Assembly (NCBI GenBank): GCA_035573855.1
Contig: DATLZU010000039.1
Coordinates: 1 to 64,000, forward strand
DNA from: DATLZU01 sp035573855
GTDB lineage: Bacteria > Nitrospirota > Nitrospiria > Nitrospirales > Nitrospiraceae
Direction of reading: 5' to 3'
DNA length: 64,000 nt
The notes beneath the pieces were generated by a model. That model saw nothing but the letters and a program-made list of their open reading frames with translations, was not told the origin of the DNA and did no database searches. A program made the position numbers and the translations under genes. Each line of letters begins with the position of its first letter. The stretch's first letter is position 1. This document shows, one piece after another, positions 18,033-26,601 of the stretch.

Positions 18033-18680
18033 ATGCACATTTATCTTGATACCGCGAGCGTGAAAGAGATTCAAGAAGCGGCGAGTCTCGGCTTGCTGGA
18101 CGGGGTGACGACGAATCCGTCACTCGTGGCGAAGGAAGGCCGGAGCTTCAAAGACGTGCTGCTCGAAATTTGCAACATTGTAGACGGACCGATAAGCGCC
18201 GAAGTGGTCAGCGTCGAAGCGGAGGCCATGGTGAAGGAGGGGCGCGAGCTGGCCAAAATCCATAAGAACATCGTGGTGAAATGTCCGCTGATCCCGGAAG
18301 GCTTGAAGGCAACGAAGCGGCTGGCGGCGGAGGGGATTCGTGTGAACGTCACGCTCTGTTTCTCGCCGACCCAAGCTCTCCTCGCAGCTAAGGCGGGCGC
18401 CTGGTGCGTGTCCCCGTTTATCGGCCGGCTGGACGATGTCAGTTCCAACGGCATGGAGCTCATTCGTCAGATCGTCACAATCTTCCGCAATTACGCCTTC
18501 CCGACCAAAGTTTTGGTTGCCAGCGTCAGGCATCCCCAACACGTGGTGGAGGCGGCGTTGGCTGGCGGGGACATTTGCACCATGCCCTTCGCAGTCTTTC
18601 AACAACTGGTGAAACATCCGCTCACGGATGTCGGGCTCAAGAAATTTCTAGCCGATTGGGAAGCAGGTGGCCGGAAATAG
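18033..18680 (+). CDS. Fructose-6-phosphate aldolase / small transaldolase
   Basis: The 215-residue protein is a short (TalC/Fsa-type) transaldolase. It shows the N-terminal IYLDTASVKEI, the DGVTTNPSLVAKEG motif and the Schiff-base lysine in IVVKCPLIPEGLKA. Later conserved stretches are FSPTQALLAAKAGAWCVSPF and GGDICTMPF. This class acts either as transaldolase in the pentose phosphate pathway or as fructose-6-phosphate aldolase; sequence reading alone does not separate them. GGAAGAG precedes the start. It has its own probable promoter. Confidence 0.9.
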   Translation: MHIYLDTASVKEIQEAASLGLLDGVTTNPSLVAKEGRSFKDVLLEICNIVDGPISAEVVSVEAEAMVKEGRELAKIHKNIVVKCPLIPEGLKATKRLAAEGIRVNVTLCFSPTQALLAAKAGAWCVSPFIGRLDDVSSNGMELIRQIVTIFRNYAFPTKVLVASVRHPQHVVEAALAGGDICTMPFAVFQQLVKHPLTDVGLKKFLADWEAGGRK

Positions 18681-18701
18681 CGCGGGCCCGCCGCACCTCG
18701 C

Positions 18702-19388
18702 TCATCGCTGGTCGAGCCTCCTCCTGGCTTGCCGAAAGACGGAATGGAACATTCGTCTTGTCAGTTTTCCAGTAAAGGTGTTTTGCTGGCTGGGATGATA
18801 CGATCCGATCAGCGTCACGCCCCATGGGAGGGGGTACGACAAGCCGTGGCCGAATACAGGCGACGGCGAAGGGATCCTGTGACCCAGGTCGCCACAGGCT
18901 TTCAGATAGCGGTCGAAGGCGATTTTCCCCAGCGCGACCACGACACGGACCCGCGCGAGCAGACGTAACTCTTCGACCATATAAGGCTGGCAGTTGTCAA
19001 ATTCCTCCGGCAAGGGTTTGTTGCCCGGGGGGGCGCACCGGACCGTCGCGCCGATGTAGCAGTCGCGCAGTCGAAGCCCGTCGTTCCGATGAATCGACGT
19101 CGGCTGATTGGCAAAGCCGAACTTGTACAACGCCTCATAGAGCCAATCACCGCTGCGGTCGCCGGTAAAGACCCGGCCCGTGCGATTGCCCCCATGGGCC
19201 GCCGGCGCCAGTCCCAACACATAAAGACGGGCGTCGGGATCACCAAAGCCCGGGACGGGACGACCCCAGTAAGTCCAATTGCGGAACTGGCGGCGCTTGA
19301 CTCGGGCGACCGCCTCCCGATAGGCAACCAGCCGAGGACAGCGGGAGCAGCGCACGATGCGTTCGTTCAGAAGATCCAGCGCTCGCAT
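18702..19388 (-). CDS. Uracil-DNA glycosylase, family 5 (UdgB type)
   Basis: The 228-residue protein has the four-cysteine iron-sulfur ligands of families 4 and 5 (C14, C17, C118, C133). Motif GLAPAAHGGNRTGRVFTGD (about 59-77) and the C-terminal HPSQQNTFTGKLT place it in family 5, which removes uracil and deaminated purines from DNA. An Ala rather than Glu/Asp in the first motif is normal for family 5. ATG 19388 gives a standard N-terminus. The longer frame adds a tail with no family match. It is divergent from the transglycosylase gene. Confidence 0.88.
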   Translation of the reverse strand: MRALDLLNERIVRCSRCPRLVAYREAVARVKRRQFRNWTYWGRPVPGFGDPDARLYVLGLAPAAHGGNRTGRVFTGDRSGDWLYEALYKFGFANQPTSIHRNDGLRLRDCYIGATVRCAPPGNKPLPEEFDNCQPYMVEELRLLARVRVVVALGKIAFDRYLKACGDLGHRIPSPSPVFGHGLSYPLPWGVTLIGSYHPSQQNTFTGKLTRRMFHSVFRQARRRLDQR

Positions 19389-19505
19389 GAGGGACGAGTG
19401 TAACACGACCGGGAAAGGGCGTTCATTCTTGCTCGCCCTCTCACTTGCTGCTAGCATGGGTTAAAACGCAGATAGACGTCTCGATCCTGGACGAAATTAT
19501 CCCCT

Positions 19506-20618
19506 ATGCAGTTGCAGCTCACAGCCTTGCTGGTCTTTGCAACGGCTTCACTGTCTGGTCTTCTATTCATGTCCATTGCGGCGGAACGGGAACCGGCGGA
19601 CGCGACCGTCGGGAAGGCGTCTTCCAAGAAGGCGGTTGAGGCGTTCCCCTCCGCCGGCGGTGACCGACGACAGGATGCCAAAGGTCTCGACGCCGATCGT
19701 GAGACTCCTTCGGAAGGAGCTATGGAGGAACTTGCCGAAGCGGAAGACCGCCTCGTCATCCTTCCGGAAATCAAACGGGAAGGCGAGCGGTTCTTCCTGA
19801 GTTCGTTCAAGCTGCCGGAAAAGCTGTTCTTTGCGGGTCAGCCGGTGCCGCTGGACAACTGGCAGGTCCGCGAGCGCATCGAGTATGAATTCTATCAGTT
19901 TTTGGAGGAGCAAGGTGAAAGCATTATCTTGGCCAAACGCATGGGCCGATGTTTCCCGCCGGTGGAAAAGCAGTTGGCCGAGGCGGGCTTGCCGGACGAT
20001 CTGAAGTACATGCTGCTCGTAGAGAGCAAGTGCGTCGCCGCCGCCTATTCCCGCGCGAAGGCATCTGGCCCCTGGCAATTCATCGGCTCGACCGGCAAGC
20101 GCTACAAACTCCACAGCGACAAGTTTCTGGACCAACGACGCAATCTGGAAATGTCGACGGAGGCCGCCATCAAGTATCTTCGTCACTTGAAAGACTTCCA
20201 CCAAGGCGACTGGTTTTTGGCAATGGCCTCGTACAATGCAGGCGAAGACCGCATCAGGAAGTTGCTCAAAGAACAAAAGGTGAATGATTATTGGAAGCTC
20301 CATGGCCCGCGAGAAACCATGCGCTATGTGCCCCGGATCATCGCAGCAAAGGAGATCTATTCCCAACCTGAGAAGTACCTCGGCCTGACGAAAAAAGATT
20401 TGTATGCGCCGTTGGAGACCGAGATGGTGACCGTCACGATCAAGGAAGCACAACGGCATCTCACCGCCATCGCCGAGGAGTTCGGCACCTACTTCCTCGA
20501 ACTCAAGATGCTCAACCCGGAGATCAGAAAAGACTTCCTACCCAAAGGAACCTATCAGATCAAAGTCCCGCGGCAAACCTGCCCCGACCGCTGCTTTAAG
20601 CAAGAGAAGACCCCCTAA
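19506..20618 (+). CDS. Membrane-bound lytic murein transglycosylase (MltD-like)
   Basis: The 370-residue protein has an N-terminal hydrophobic signal or anchor (residues 1-26) and a low-complexity linker. The SLT domain includes VESKCVAAAYSRAKASGPWQF (catalytic Glu in VES) and MASYNAGEDRIRKLL. It cleaves peptidoglycan glycan strands with formation of 1,6-anhydromuramic acid. The C-terminus has a short segment like a degenerate peptidoglycan-binding repeat (LKMLNPEIRKDFLPKGTYQI), suggesting a single LysM-like unit. It lies 12 bases before the glycerate kinase gene. Confidence 0.85.
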   Translation: MQLQLTALLVFATASLSGLLFMSIAAEREPADATVGKASSKKAVEAFPSAGGDRRQDAKGLDADRETPSEGAMEELAEAEDRLVILPEIKREGERFFLSSFKLPEKLFFAGQPVPLDNWQVRERIEYEFYQFLEEQGESIILAKRMGRCFPPVEKQLAEAGLPDDLKYMLLVESKCVAAAYSRAKASGPWQFIGSTGKRYKLHSDKFLDQRRNLEMSTEAAIKYLRHLKDFHQGDWFLAMASYNAGEDRIRKLLKEQKVNDYWKLHGPRETMRYVPRIIAAKEIYSQPEKYLGLTKKDLYAPLETEMVTVTIKEAQRHLTAIAEEFGTYFLELKMLNPEIRKDFLPKGTYQIKVPRQTCPDRCFKQEKTP

Positions 20619-20630
20619 GGGCCTGGCACT

Positions 20631-21968
20631 ATGCGCGTCGGCGTGTCGCAGCGTCGCATCCGCGCGTTCTTTCACCGGATCTGCGCGGCGGCGCTCTCGG
20701 CGGCAGACCCGGCCAAGGCAATCCGTCGCTTCGTGCGACGGGAAGGGACTTCACTGCGAGTCGGCCAAAGAGTTTATGACCTCCAGCGGCACCCCCGTGT
20801 CGTGGCGGTTGGAGCCGGCAAGGCTTCTGCGCGGATGGCGTGGGCGCTGGAACGAGTGCTCGGCAATCGCTTGGACGCTGGGCTGGTGGTCGTGAAATAC
20901 GGCCACGCGGCCCCCACCGACAAGATCGAGATCATGGAAGCCGGCCATCCGGTTCCCGATCGGGCCGGGGAGCGGGCCGCCTCAAAGCTACTGACGCTTG
21001 TCGGCGGCCTTACGTCGAACGACCTGCTCATCGTGATCCTGTCCGGAGGCGCCTCCAGCCTGCTGCCAGCTCCGGTCCCCGGCCTGAGCCTCGCTGATAA
21101 GCAAACGGCGACTCAGTTGCTGCTCGCAAGCGGGGCGACCATTCAAGAGACCAATGCGGTGAGGAAACACCTCTCCGCGATCAAAGGAGGGCGACTAGCT
21201 GCCGCGACGCAGGCGCGGGTGATCAGCTTGATCCTCTCCGATGTGATCGGGGATGATCTGGCCGCCATCGGCTCGGGTCCCACCGCGCCCGATCCAACGA
21301 CGTACGACGAGGCCTGTGCCATTCTGCGGTGCTACGACATTTGGAACGCGATGCCGACGCCTGTCCGCAGGCATTTGTCCGCCGGAGCGGCGGGCCGGGT
21401 TGCGGAGACGCCCAAGCCGGGCTCGCCGGTCTTCCGCCGTGTGCAGAACCTCATCATTGGCAACAACCGCGCAGCGGTCGAAGCGGCCGCGAGAGCCGTG
21501 AAAACAACCGGGATTACTTCCGCCATTCTGACCACAACGTTGACCGGCGAAGCGCGGGAAGCGGCGAAAGTCTTCGGCAGCATCGCACGGGAAATCGTGT
21601 CGGACGACAGGCCCTTTCGACGTCCCTATTGCCTGATCGCCGGAGGAGAGCTGACCGTCACGGTTCGGGGTGGCGGCCGGGGCGGACGATGTCAAGAGTT
21701 TGCACTGGCTTCCGCACTGGAAATCGCCGGATTGCCCAATGTGTGGCTCGCGGGCTTCGCCACGGACGGCACCGACGGCCCGACCGAGGCGGCCGGGGCG
21801 GTGGCGGATGGTCGCACGGTCCTGCGCGCGGCCAGGGTGGGACTGGATGCGGCGCGCGCGCTGCGCGACAATGATGCCTATCCGTTCTTTCAAAAGCTGA
21901 ACGCCCACATCGTAACCGGCCCGACCGGCACGAATGTGAACGACTTGTATGTCCTCGTTTGCGTGTAA
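20631..21968 (+). CDS. Glycerate 2-kinase (DUF4147/MOFRL type)
   Basis: The 445-residue protein has an N-terminal DUF4147 domain with VVAVGAGKASARMAWALE, GHPVPDRAGERAA and LSGGASSLLPAP. The C-terminal MOFRL domain has GGRGGRCQEFALASAL and TDGTDGPTEAAGA. This class phosphorylates glycerate to 2-phosphoglycerate, which links to the phosphoglycerate mutase near 4 kb. It is followed after nine bases by a PEP-utilising enzyme gene, so the two may be co-transcribed in C3 metabolism. Confidence 0.88.
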   Translation: MRVGVSQRRIRAFFHRICAAALSAADPAKAIRRFVRREGTSLRVGQRVYDLQRHPRVVAVGAGKASARMAWALERVLGNRLDAGLVVVKYGHAAPTDKIEIMEAGHPVPDRAGERAASKLLTLVGGLTSNDLLIVILSGGASSLLPAPVPGLSLADKQTATQLLLASGATIQETNAVRKHLSAIKGGRLAAATQARVISLILSDVIGDDLAAIGSGPTAPDPTTYDEACAILRCYDIWNAMPTPVRRHLSAGAAGRVAETPKPGSPVFRRVQNLIIGNNRAAVEAAARAVKTTGITSAILTTTLTGEAREAAKVFGSIAREIVSDDRPFRRPYCLIAGGELTVTVRGGGRGGRCQEFALASALEIAGLPNVWLAGFATDGTDGPTEAAGAVADGRTVLRAARVGLDAARALRDNDAYPFFQKLNAHIVTGPTGTNVNDLYVLVCV

Positions 21969-21977
21969 TCCCGTTCC

Positions 21978-24629
21978 ATGACTCATCCCGCTCTCTTGCC
22001 GCTGGAAGCCTGTGAAGACCGCGCGCTGGCCGGTGGAAAAGCGGCCGGATTACGCCGCCTAATTCTTCACGGTTTCCGCATTCCGCCCGGGATCTGCCTG
22101 ACGACGGCGCTGTACGAAGCAGCGCTTGAACGCACGGGGATTCGTCTTCGCGATCAATGGCGCACGCTTCAAACCCAATCCGACCGTGACCGCCAGGTCA
22201 CGTTGGCCGCCTGCCGGCGCGCAATTGAGCAGCCGAGCCTCTTGCGAGCGCTTCTCGATCCCCTGGCGGCGTCATTGGATGAGCTGGAAAGAGACAAACC
22301 TCCCGGCGCCAGTGGACTCTGGGCGGTCCGGTCGTCGGCCTCGAGCGAGGACGGGCGGGACGGATCCTTCGCGGGCATCTATCGAACGGTTCTCGGTGTA
22401 GCCCGGGATGACATTCCGGCGGCTGTGGTCTCGTGCTGGGCTTCGCTGTGGACCGAGACGGCTTTCGCCTACTCTCGCCGTTGGGGAATGGTAACGGACC
22501 CGCCGAAGATGGCGGTGATCATTCAGCCGCTTCTTTCTCCTACCGCCTCCGGCGTGGCCTTTTCCCAAGATGTGGCGACGGGTCGACCGGACCGCGTATT
22601 GGTCAATGCCGTCTTGGGATTGGCCGACTTGCTCGTAGCCGGTCGCATCGTACCGGACCACTATGTGGTCGTCTTCGACGAATCCAAGCGAACGCCTGTG
22701 GCCACAGTGGTGGAGCGTACGATCGCGGAAAAGCCGAGACGGAGAGTCCCAGCGGCGACCGGTCAGCGAAATGAGGTAGTCGACGAAGATGAGAAGAGGA
22801 AACCGGCACTGGAAGACTCGACCGTACTGGAGTTGGCGGCACTGGTAAAGCGGGTCGAGCGAGCGCTGGGCGAACCGGTCGATGTCGAGTGGGCGATCGA
22901 TCGTCAGGGAATCTGGCTGCTCCAGGCGAGATCGCTTCTTCCCGCAGGTGCGCCGTCAACCACGGCATCCGGGCCGTGCGAGTGGTCGCGCGCCAATTTC
23001 AAGGAGACCATGCCGGAGCTGCCGAGCCCGCTGGGACTTTCCTTCTTGAACCATTTCATGGAGCACCAGATCCTCAAACATTATCGAAAGGCGGGCTGCA
23101 AGATCCCGGAGAATGCACAGGCGGTGCGGATCGTGCGGGGGCGTCCTTATATCAACGTAACGTTGTTTCAAACCCTCATGGCGCAATTGGGTGGCGACCC
23201 GCGGGATGTCGCTGAACAGATGGGCGGGCATGGCGGCGCGCTGCCGGTCGGCGTCGAACGGCTGCCCTGGTGGACACTTCTGTGGGCGGGAAGCCTGTTC
23301 ATGTGGAAGATGCGGCAGGCCTCGCGGCGTGCGCCGACCTGGTTTGCTGAGATGAAGCGGATGGCAACCGATCTCCATGCGGATTCGCTCAAAGGCTTGT
23401 GCATCGCGGAATTGCTTGCGCGAATGGACCTGATTAGAACACGACTGCAGGAACACGATCTGACCTTCGCGATCGTAGCCGGCGTGGGACAGGCTTTGCG
23501 AACCCTCGGGTTCCTATCGTCTCGGGCGATCGGCGAAGGGTGGCGGGGATTGCTGAACGCGGCGTTGCAAGGACAGGGTACCGTCATCAGCGCCAGACAG
23601 GTGATTTGGCTGGCCGAACTGGCAAACCAGGCAAGGCAGGAAGACCGGGCACGGGCCTTTTTTCTCGCTGTTCCATGGACGCCGGATCGGTTCCGGTCCG
23701 TCCTGGCCGGCACGCGGTTTCTCAAGGAGTTCGACCGGTTCTTGGCGGAGTTCGGCCATCGGGCTCTCGGCGAGTCCGACGTGGCCGTGCCCCGCTTCAG
23801 TGAGCAACCAGATTATCTGTTGGGTGTCATCCGGGCTCACCTGCAAGCGAGGGGCGGGAAATCGGTCGAAGAGATCCTGTGGCAGCAGGAGTCGGCGCGG
23901 AAAGCCGCTCTAGCAGAAATCCGCCGGCGAATGGGGTGGCGTCTCCACAACTGGATGGCGTTTCGCTGGTGGTACCGGCGGCTCTGCCGATTTCTCGCCT
24001 TGCGGGAGGCGAACCGCCACCATCTGATGTATTTTTCCGCCGCCACGCGGCTTCTGGCCTTGGCGCTGGGAGAACAGCTCTCGGCAGCCGGCGTACTGGA
24101 CACCCCGCACGACGTTTTCTTGCTCACCGCCGAAGAGATTAGAGCCATCGCGTGGAATCCTTCGCAAGACTGGAAAAGTCTGATCGCCGGACGGCGGACA
24201 GAGCGTAAGGAACGTGCGACATACCAGGCGCCGGACACGATACGAGACGACGGACGGGAATGGGACAATGCGGAAAGGCAGCAGTCGCCACGGACAACGA
24301 GCATCCCGCTGAGCGGAACCCCCGTCAGCACAGGTTATGCGGAAGGACCGGTCTGTCTCCTCCTCTCTCCAGACGATGTCAGGAAAGTCAAACGCGGCGA
24401 CATCATCGTAGCTCCGGTGCTCGATCCCGGTATGGCGCCGGTCTTCAGCCTTGCCGCCGGACTCGTCGCCGAAATGGGCGGTACGCTCTCCCACGGCGCG
24501 ATCATCGCTCGCGAATATGGTCTGCCGACGGTCGTCAACGTCCCGGGTGTGACGAAGCTCCTCAAGGATGGCGAGCAGATCGCGGTGGACGCGACACGAG
24601 GTCTCCTTCGGCCGCTTGGACCATCATGA
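21978..24629 (+). CDS. PEP/pyruvate-utilising dikinase, rifampin phosphotransferase-like architecture
   Basis: The 883-residue protein has three parts. An N-terminal ATP-binding PPDK domain carries AVRSSASSEDG (residues 116-126) and PVDVEWAIDRQGIWLLQARS. A middle helical region of about 350 residues starts at WSRANFKETMPE. A C-terminal phosphohistidine domain has GGTLSHGAIIAREYG with catalytic His about 839. The PEP-binding TIM barrel of true PEP synthase and PPDK is missing. The layout is that of rifampin phosphotransferase and related small-molecule dikinases. Whether it inactivates rifamycins, phosphorylates another substrate, or serves metabolism with the adjacent glycerate kinase cannot be decided from sequence. 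Confidence 0.82.
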   Translation: MTHPALLPLEACEDRALAGGKAAGLRRLILHGFRIPPGICLTTALYEAALERTGIRLRDQWRTLQTQSDRDRQVTLAACRRAIEQPSLLRALLDPLAASLDELERDKPPGASGLWAVRSSASSEDGRDGSFAGIYRTVLGVARDDIPAAVVSCWASLWTETAFAYSRRWGMVTDPPKMAVIIQPLLSPTASGVAFSQDVATGRPDRVLVNAVLGLADLLVAGRIVPDHYVVVFDESKRTPVATVVERTIAEKPRRRVPAATGQRNEVVDEDEKRKPALEDSTVLELAALVKRVERALGEPVDVEWAIDRQGIWLLQARSLLPAGAPSTTASGPCEWSRANFKETMPELPSPLGLSFLNHFMEHQILKHYRKAGCKIPENAQAVRIVRGRPYINVTLFQTLMAQLGGDPRDVAEQMGGHGGALPVGVERLPWWTLLWAGSLFMWKMRQASRRAPTWFAEMKRMATDLHADSLKGLCIAELLARMDLIRTRLQEHDLTFAIVAGVGQALRTLGFLSSRAIGEGWRGLLNAALQGQGTVISARQVIWLAELANQARQEDRARAFFLAVPWTPDRFRSVLAGTRFLKEFDRFLAEFGHRALGESDVAVPRFSEQPDYLLGVIRAHLQARGGKSVEEILWQQESARKAALAEIRRRMGWRLHNWMAFRWWYRRLCRFLALREANRHHLMYFSAATRLLALALGEQLSAAGVLDTPHDVFLLTAEEIRAIAWNPSQDWKSLIAGRRTERKERATYQAPDTIRDDGREWDNAERQQSPRTTSIPLSGTPVSTGYAEGPVCLLLSPDDVRKVKRGDIIVAPVLDPGMAPVFSLAAGLVAEMGGTLSHGAIIAREYGLPTVVNVPGVTKLLKDGEQIAVDATRGLLRPLGPS

Positions 24630-24734
24630 TGTCTCCCCCGTTTTCTCTTCCGACTGCCGGTGGTCGTCCTTGCGTCCGAAATCGTCTCGCCTCCAAAACG
24701 GATCGGTCTCGCCCCGACGCCGGTTGAAGCCCAT

Positions 24735-25526
24735 CTACTTTGTTAAGATCTCCAGAATTTCGTCCAGTGGTCGGATGCTTCCCAGCAGCGTCGGATGACC
24801 GAAGCGGCGATAGTGTCGATTCTCCTGCACCTTTTCAAGGGCGATGATGAGGTTGTGGAAGTCGTCGAGTCGGGCGGTCTCGAAATAGGTGATGAAGTCG
24901 AGGTCGTCGAGGCCGGTTGCGTGGTAGAGCTTGCGTTTCACGGTCTTGAGATAGGCCACGGCGGCTTCTGTGTGTTCTTTCATCATCTCGATCCTCGACG
25001 CCTGATCCAACCGCCACCACTCTGCGTCCTTCTGGATCGGCATGACGATCGCGTAAGGCGTCGGCCCAGCATCGGCCTGGGCTTTGAGTGCCGCCTTCAG
25101 GTCCTCGGAAAATCCAGGCACGTAGTTGGCTTTCTTGGTCAGCCCGTTGAACGTCTGCGTGTTGCGGAGGTGACGCCCTAACAGCGTGCTCATCAACTCC
25201 AGGAGAAAATTTTGATTGTCGAGTATCTCCTGGGCATGGAGACGAAGAAAAAAGTCCGCCTGAGCGGACAGCCCGCGCAAGAGATAGACATCGATAGCCA
25301 TCTTCTCGCTATGTTTCCGGATCATGTCTTTGACTACCGCTGCCGCCGAGGCGCGAGCATTCTTGTCCAGCTTCCACCAGTCTGCGTCAATGGAGAACAC
25401 AGCGAATGTGGCATAGACGCCCGGCTCGGTCAGCAGCGTTGTCCGATCGGCGGCCTGGGTCTCCCAGGCAAAGACCGCCCAACACAGGAAACCGATAAGA
25501 ATCCTCAATGGGAATAGGCGCAACAT
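24735..25526 (-). CDS. cld: Periplasmic chlorite dismutase
   Basis: The 263-residue protein is a heme b enzyme that splits chlorite to chloride and oxygen. A signal peptide covers about residues 1-25 (ending TQA). Mature-protein stretches LLTEPGVYATFAVF, KANYVPGF, LKTVKRKLYHATGLDD and RRFGHPTLLG follow the Nitrospira enzyme I remember. The proximal heme His is H185 in MKEHTEA. The catalytic distal Arg is R198, 13 residues later in TVKRKL, the spacing of the N. defluvii enzyme. ATG 25526 is chosen because AAGGAGA precedes it. It lies 17 bases after a frameshifted exported-protein gene, suggesting a two-gene unit. Confidence 0.93.
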   Translation of the reverse strand: MLRLFPLRILIGFLCWAVFAWETQAADRTTLLTEPGVYATFAVFSIDADWWKLDKNARASAAAVVKDMIRKHSEKMAIDVYLLRGLSAQADFFLRLHAQEILDNQNFLLELMSTLLGRHLRNTQTFNGLTKKANYVPGFSEDLKAALKAQADAGPTPYAIVMPIQKDAEWWRLDQASRIEMMKEHTEAAVAYLKTVKRKLYHATGLDDLDFITYFETARLDDFHNLIIALEKVQENRHYRRFGHPTLLGSIRPLDEILEILTK

Positions 25527-25543
25527 CGCCCGTCTCCTTCTAA

Positions 25544-26373
25544 TTAATGATGGTCTTGCAAGGTGAAGCCGGAACCGGCAGGCTCCGGGAGCTTCGGCAC
25601 CGGTTGCCCCGCCCAACCGATCTTTGACGCAAAGCCCTGGCCGTATCGATCATAAAGCTGGAAGAACTGGAAGGCCTTGCAGTCGGTCAGGACTTCTTTG
25701 ACTTCTTTCAAGTACCGCTCGAACGTGTACTCAAACAGCACGCCCTGTCCGCCCGTCATGATCACCACACGCCGCGAAGGATCGATCGCCGTCTCCTGAT
25801 GAAACACATAGCGGTAATACGGACTGTCCGGCCCGCCGATATGCTGAAGAAACTGCGCCCAGGTAGGTGGCTTGTCCATCGAGAGTCGCTCGGCGATGTT
25901 CACTCCCTTGATGGGTCCGAAGGGTTCGAAGAATTCTTTGAACATGTTGTCGGCCAGCGATGTTCGCCGGAAATGTGATGGATTGCGTGCTCGAACGGTA
26001 CGAGCGTGTGGGTTTCCCAGCGAGAGCCGGGCGCCCAGTGGAAGATCACGCCGTTGGTTGGCCCCTTCCATTCGGTGCCGCCGACCTGCTCGACCTGGTG
26101 TTCAATGATCTTGTTGGCCCACACCCAGAAGACGAAATCCACGAAGCGAGGATCGGCCGGTGTGATCGTCAACGCGTCGGTGCGAAGCGGCGCCGTGGGG
26201 TTATAGCTGGTGCGGACGTCTTGGCAGTGTGCCTGCCATTGCGCATCGGACCAGGCTGCGTCGCTCACCGGAAACGCCGAGGCCTGATCCAGCAGATCGA
26301 CCCGTGCGGTGAGCATCAAGGCCAGCGCCCCGGCGGCGAGACCGACTATGGCCCGACAGTTCCTTTCTCGCAT
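25544..26373 (-). pseudogene. Exported protein of unknown function, frameshifted, upstream of cld
   Basis: Two overlapping minus-strand frames carry one protein of about 275 residues. The first begins at ATG 26373 after AGGAGG and has a signal-like N-terminus (IVGLAAGALALMLTARVDLL). It reads through FHWAPGSRWETHTLVPFEHAIHHISGEH and then degenerates. The second frame resumes with SLADNMFKEFFEPFGPIKGV and continues to the TAA at 25544. The switch lies at about 25950-25975 and fits loss of one base. I recognise no domain. The tight spacing to cld suggests a linked role in the periplasm. It may be a real pseudogene or a sequence error. Confidence 0.65.
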
Positions 26374-26601
26374 GGTTCCGGCCTCCTAGCAGCGATGCCG
26401 CTGACCCTATCCTACCTTCCTCGATACCATGATTTCATCTGTCACAAACGATCGTTTTTCTCAGGGGACGGCGTCCAACAAGCAGCGTCCAACGGCTTGA
26501 CCTTTCTCAACGATTCTCGTAGGCTTGCGCCGCTTTCCCAACACAACCAATCGCGATTCAGCCCTGAGCCTATTTCTACGCCATGCGGCGGAGGTGGTCC
26601 G

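Noticed and set aside
25960..26601. Upstream part of the 495-codon frame that reaches rmuC
   Set aside because: It runs antisense to the gene upstream of cld, lacks a start with a ribosome site, and the RmuC domain begins only at 26602.
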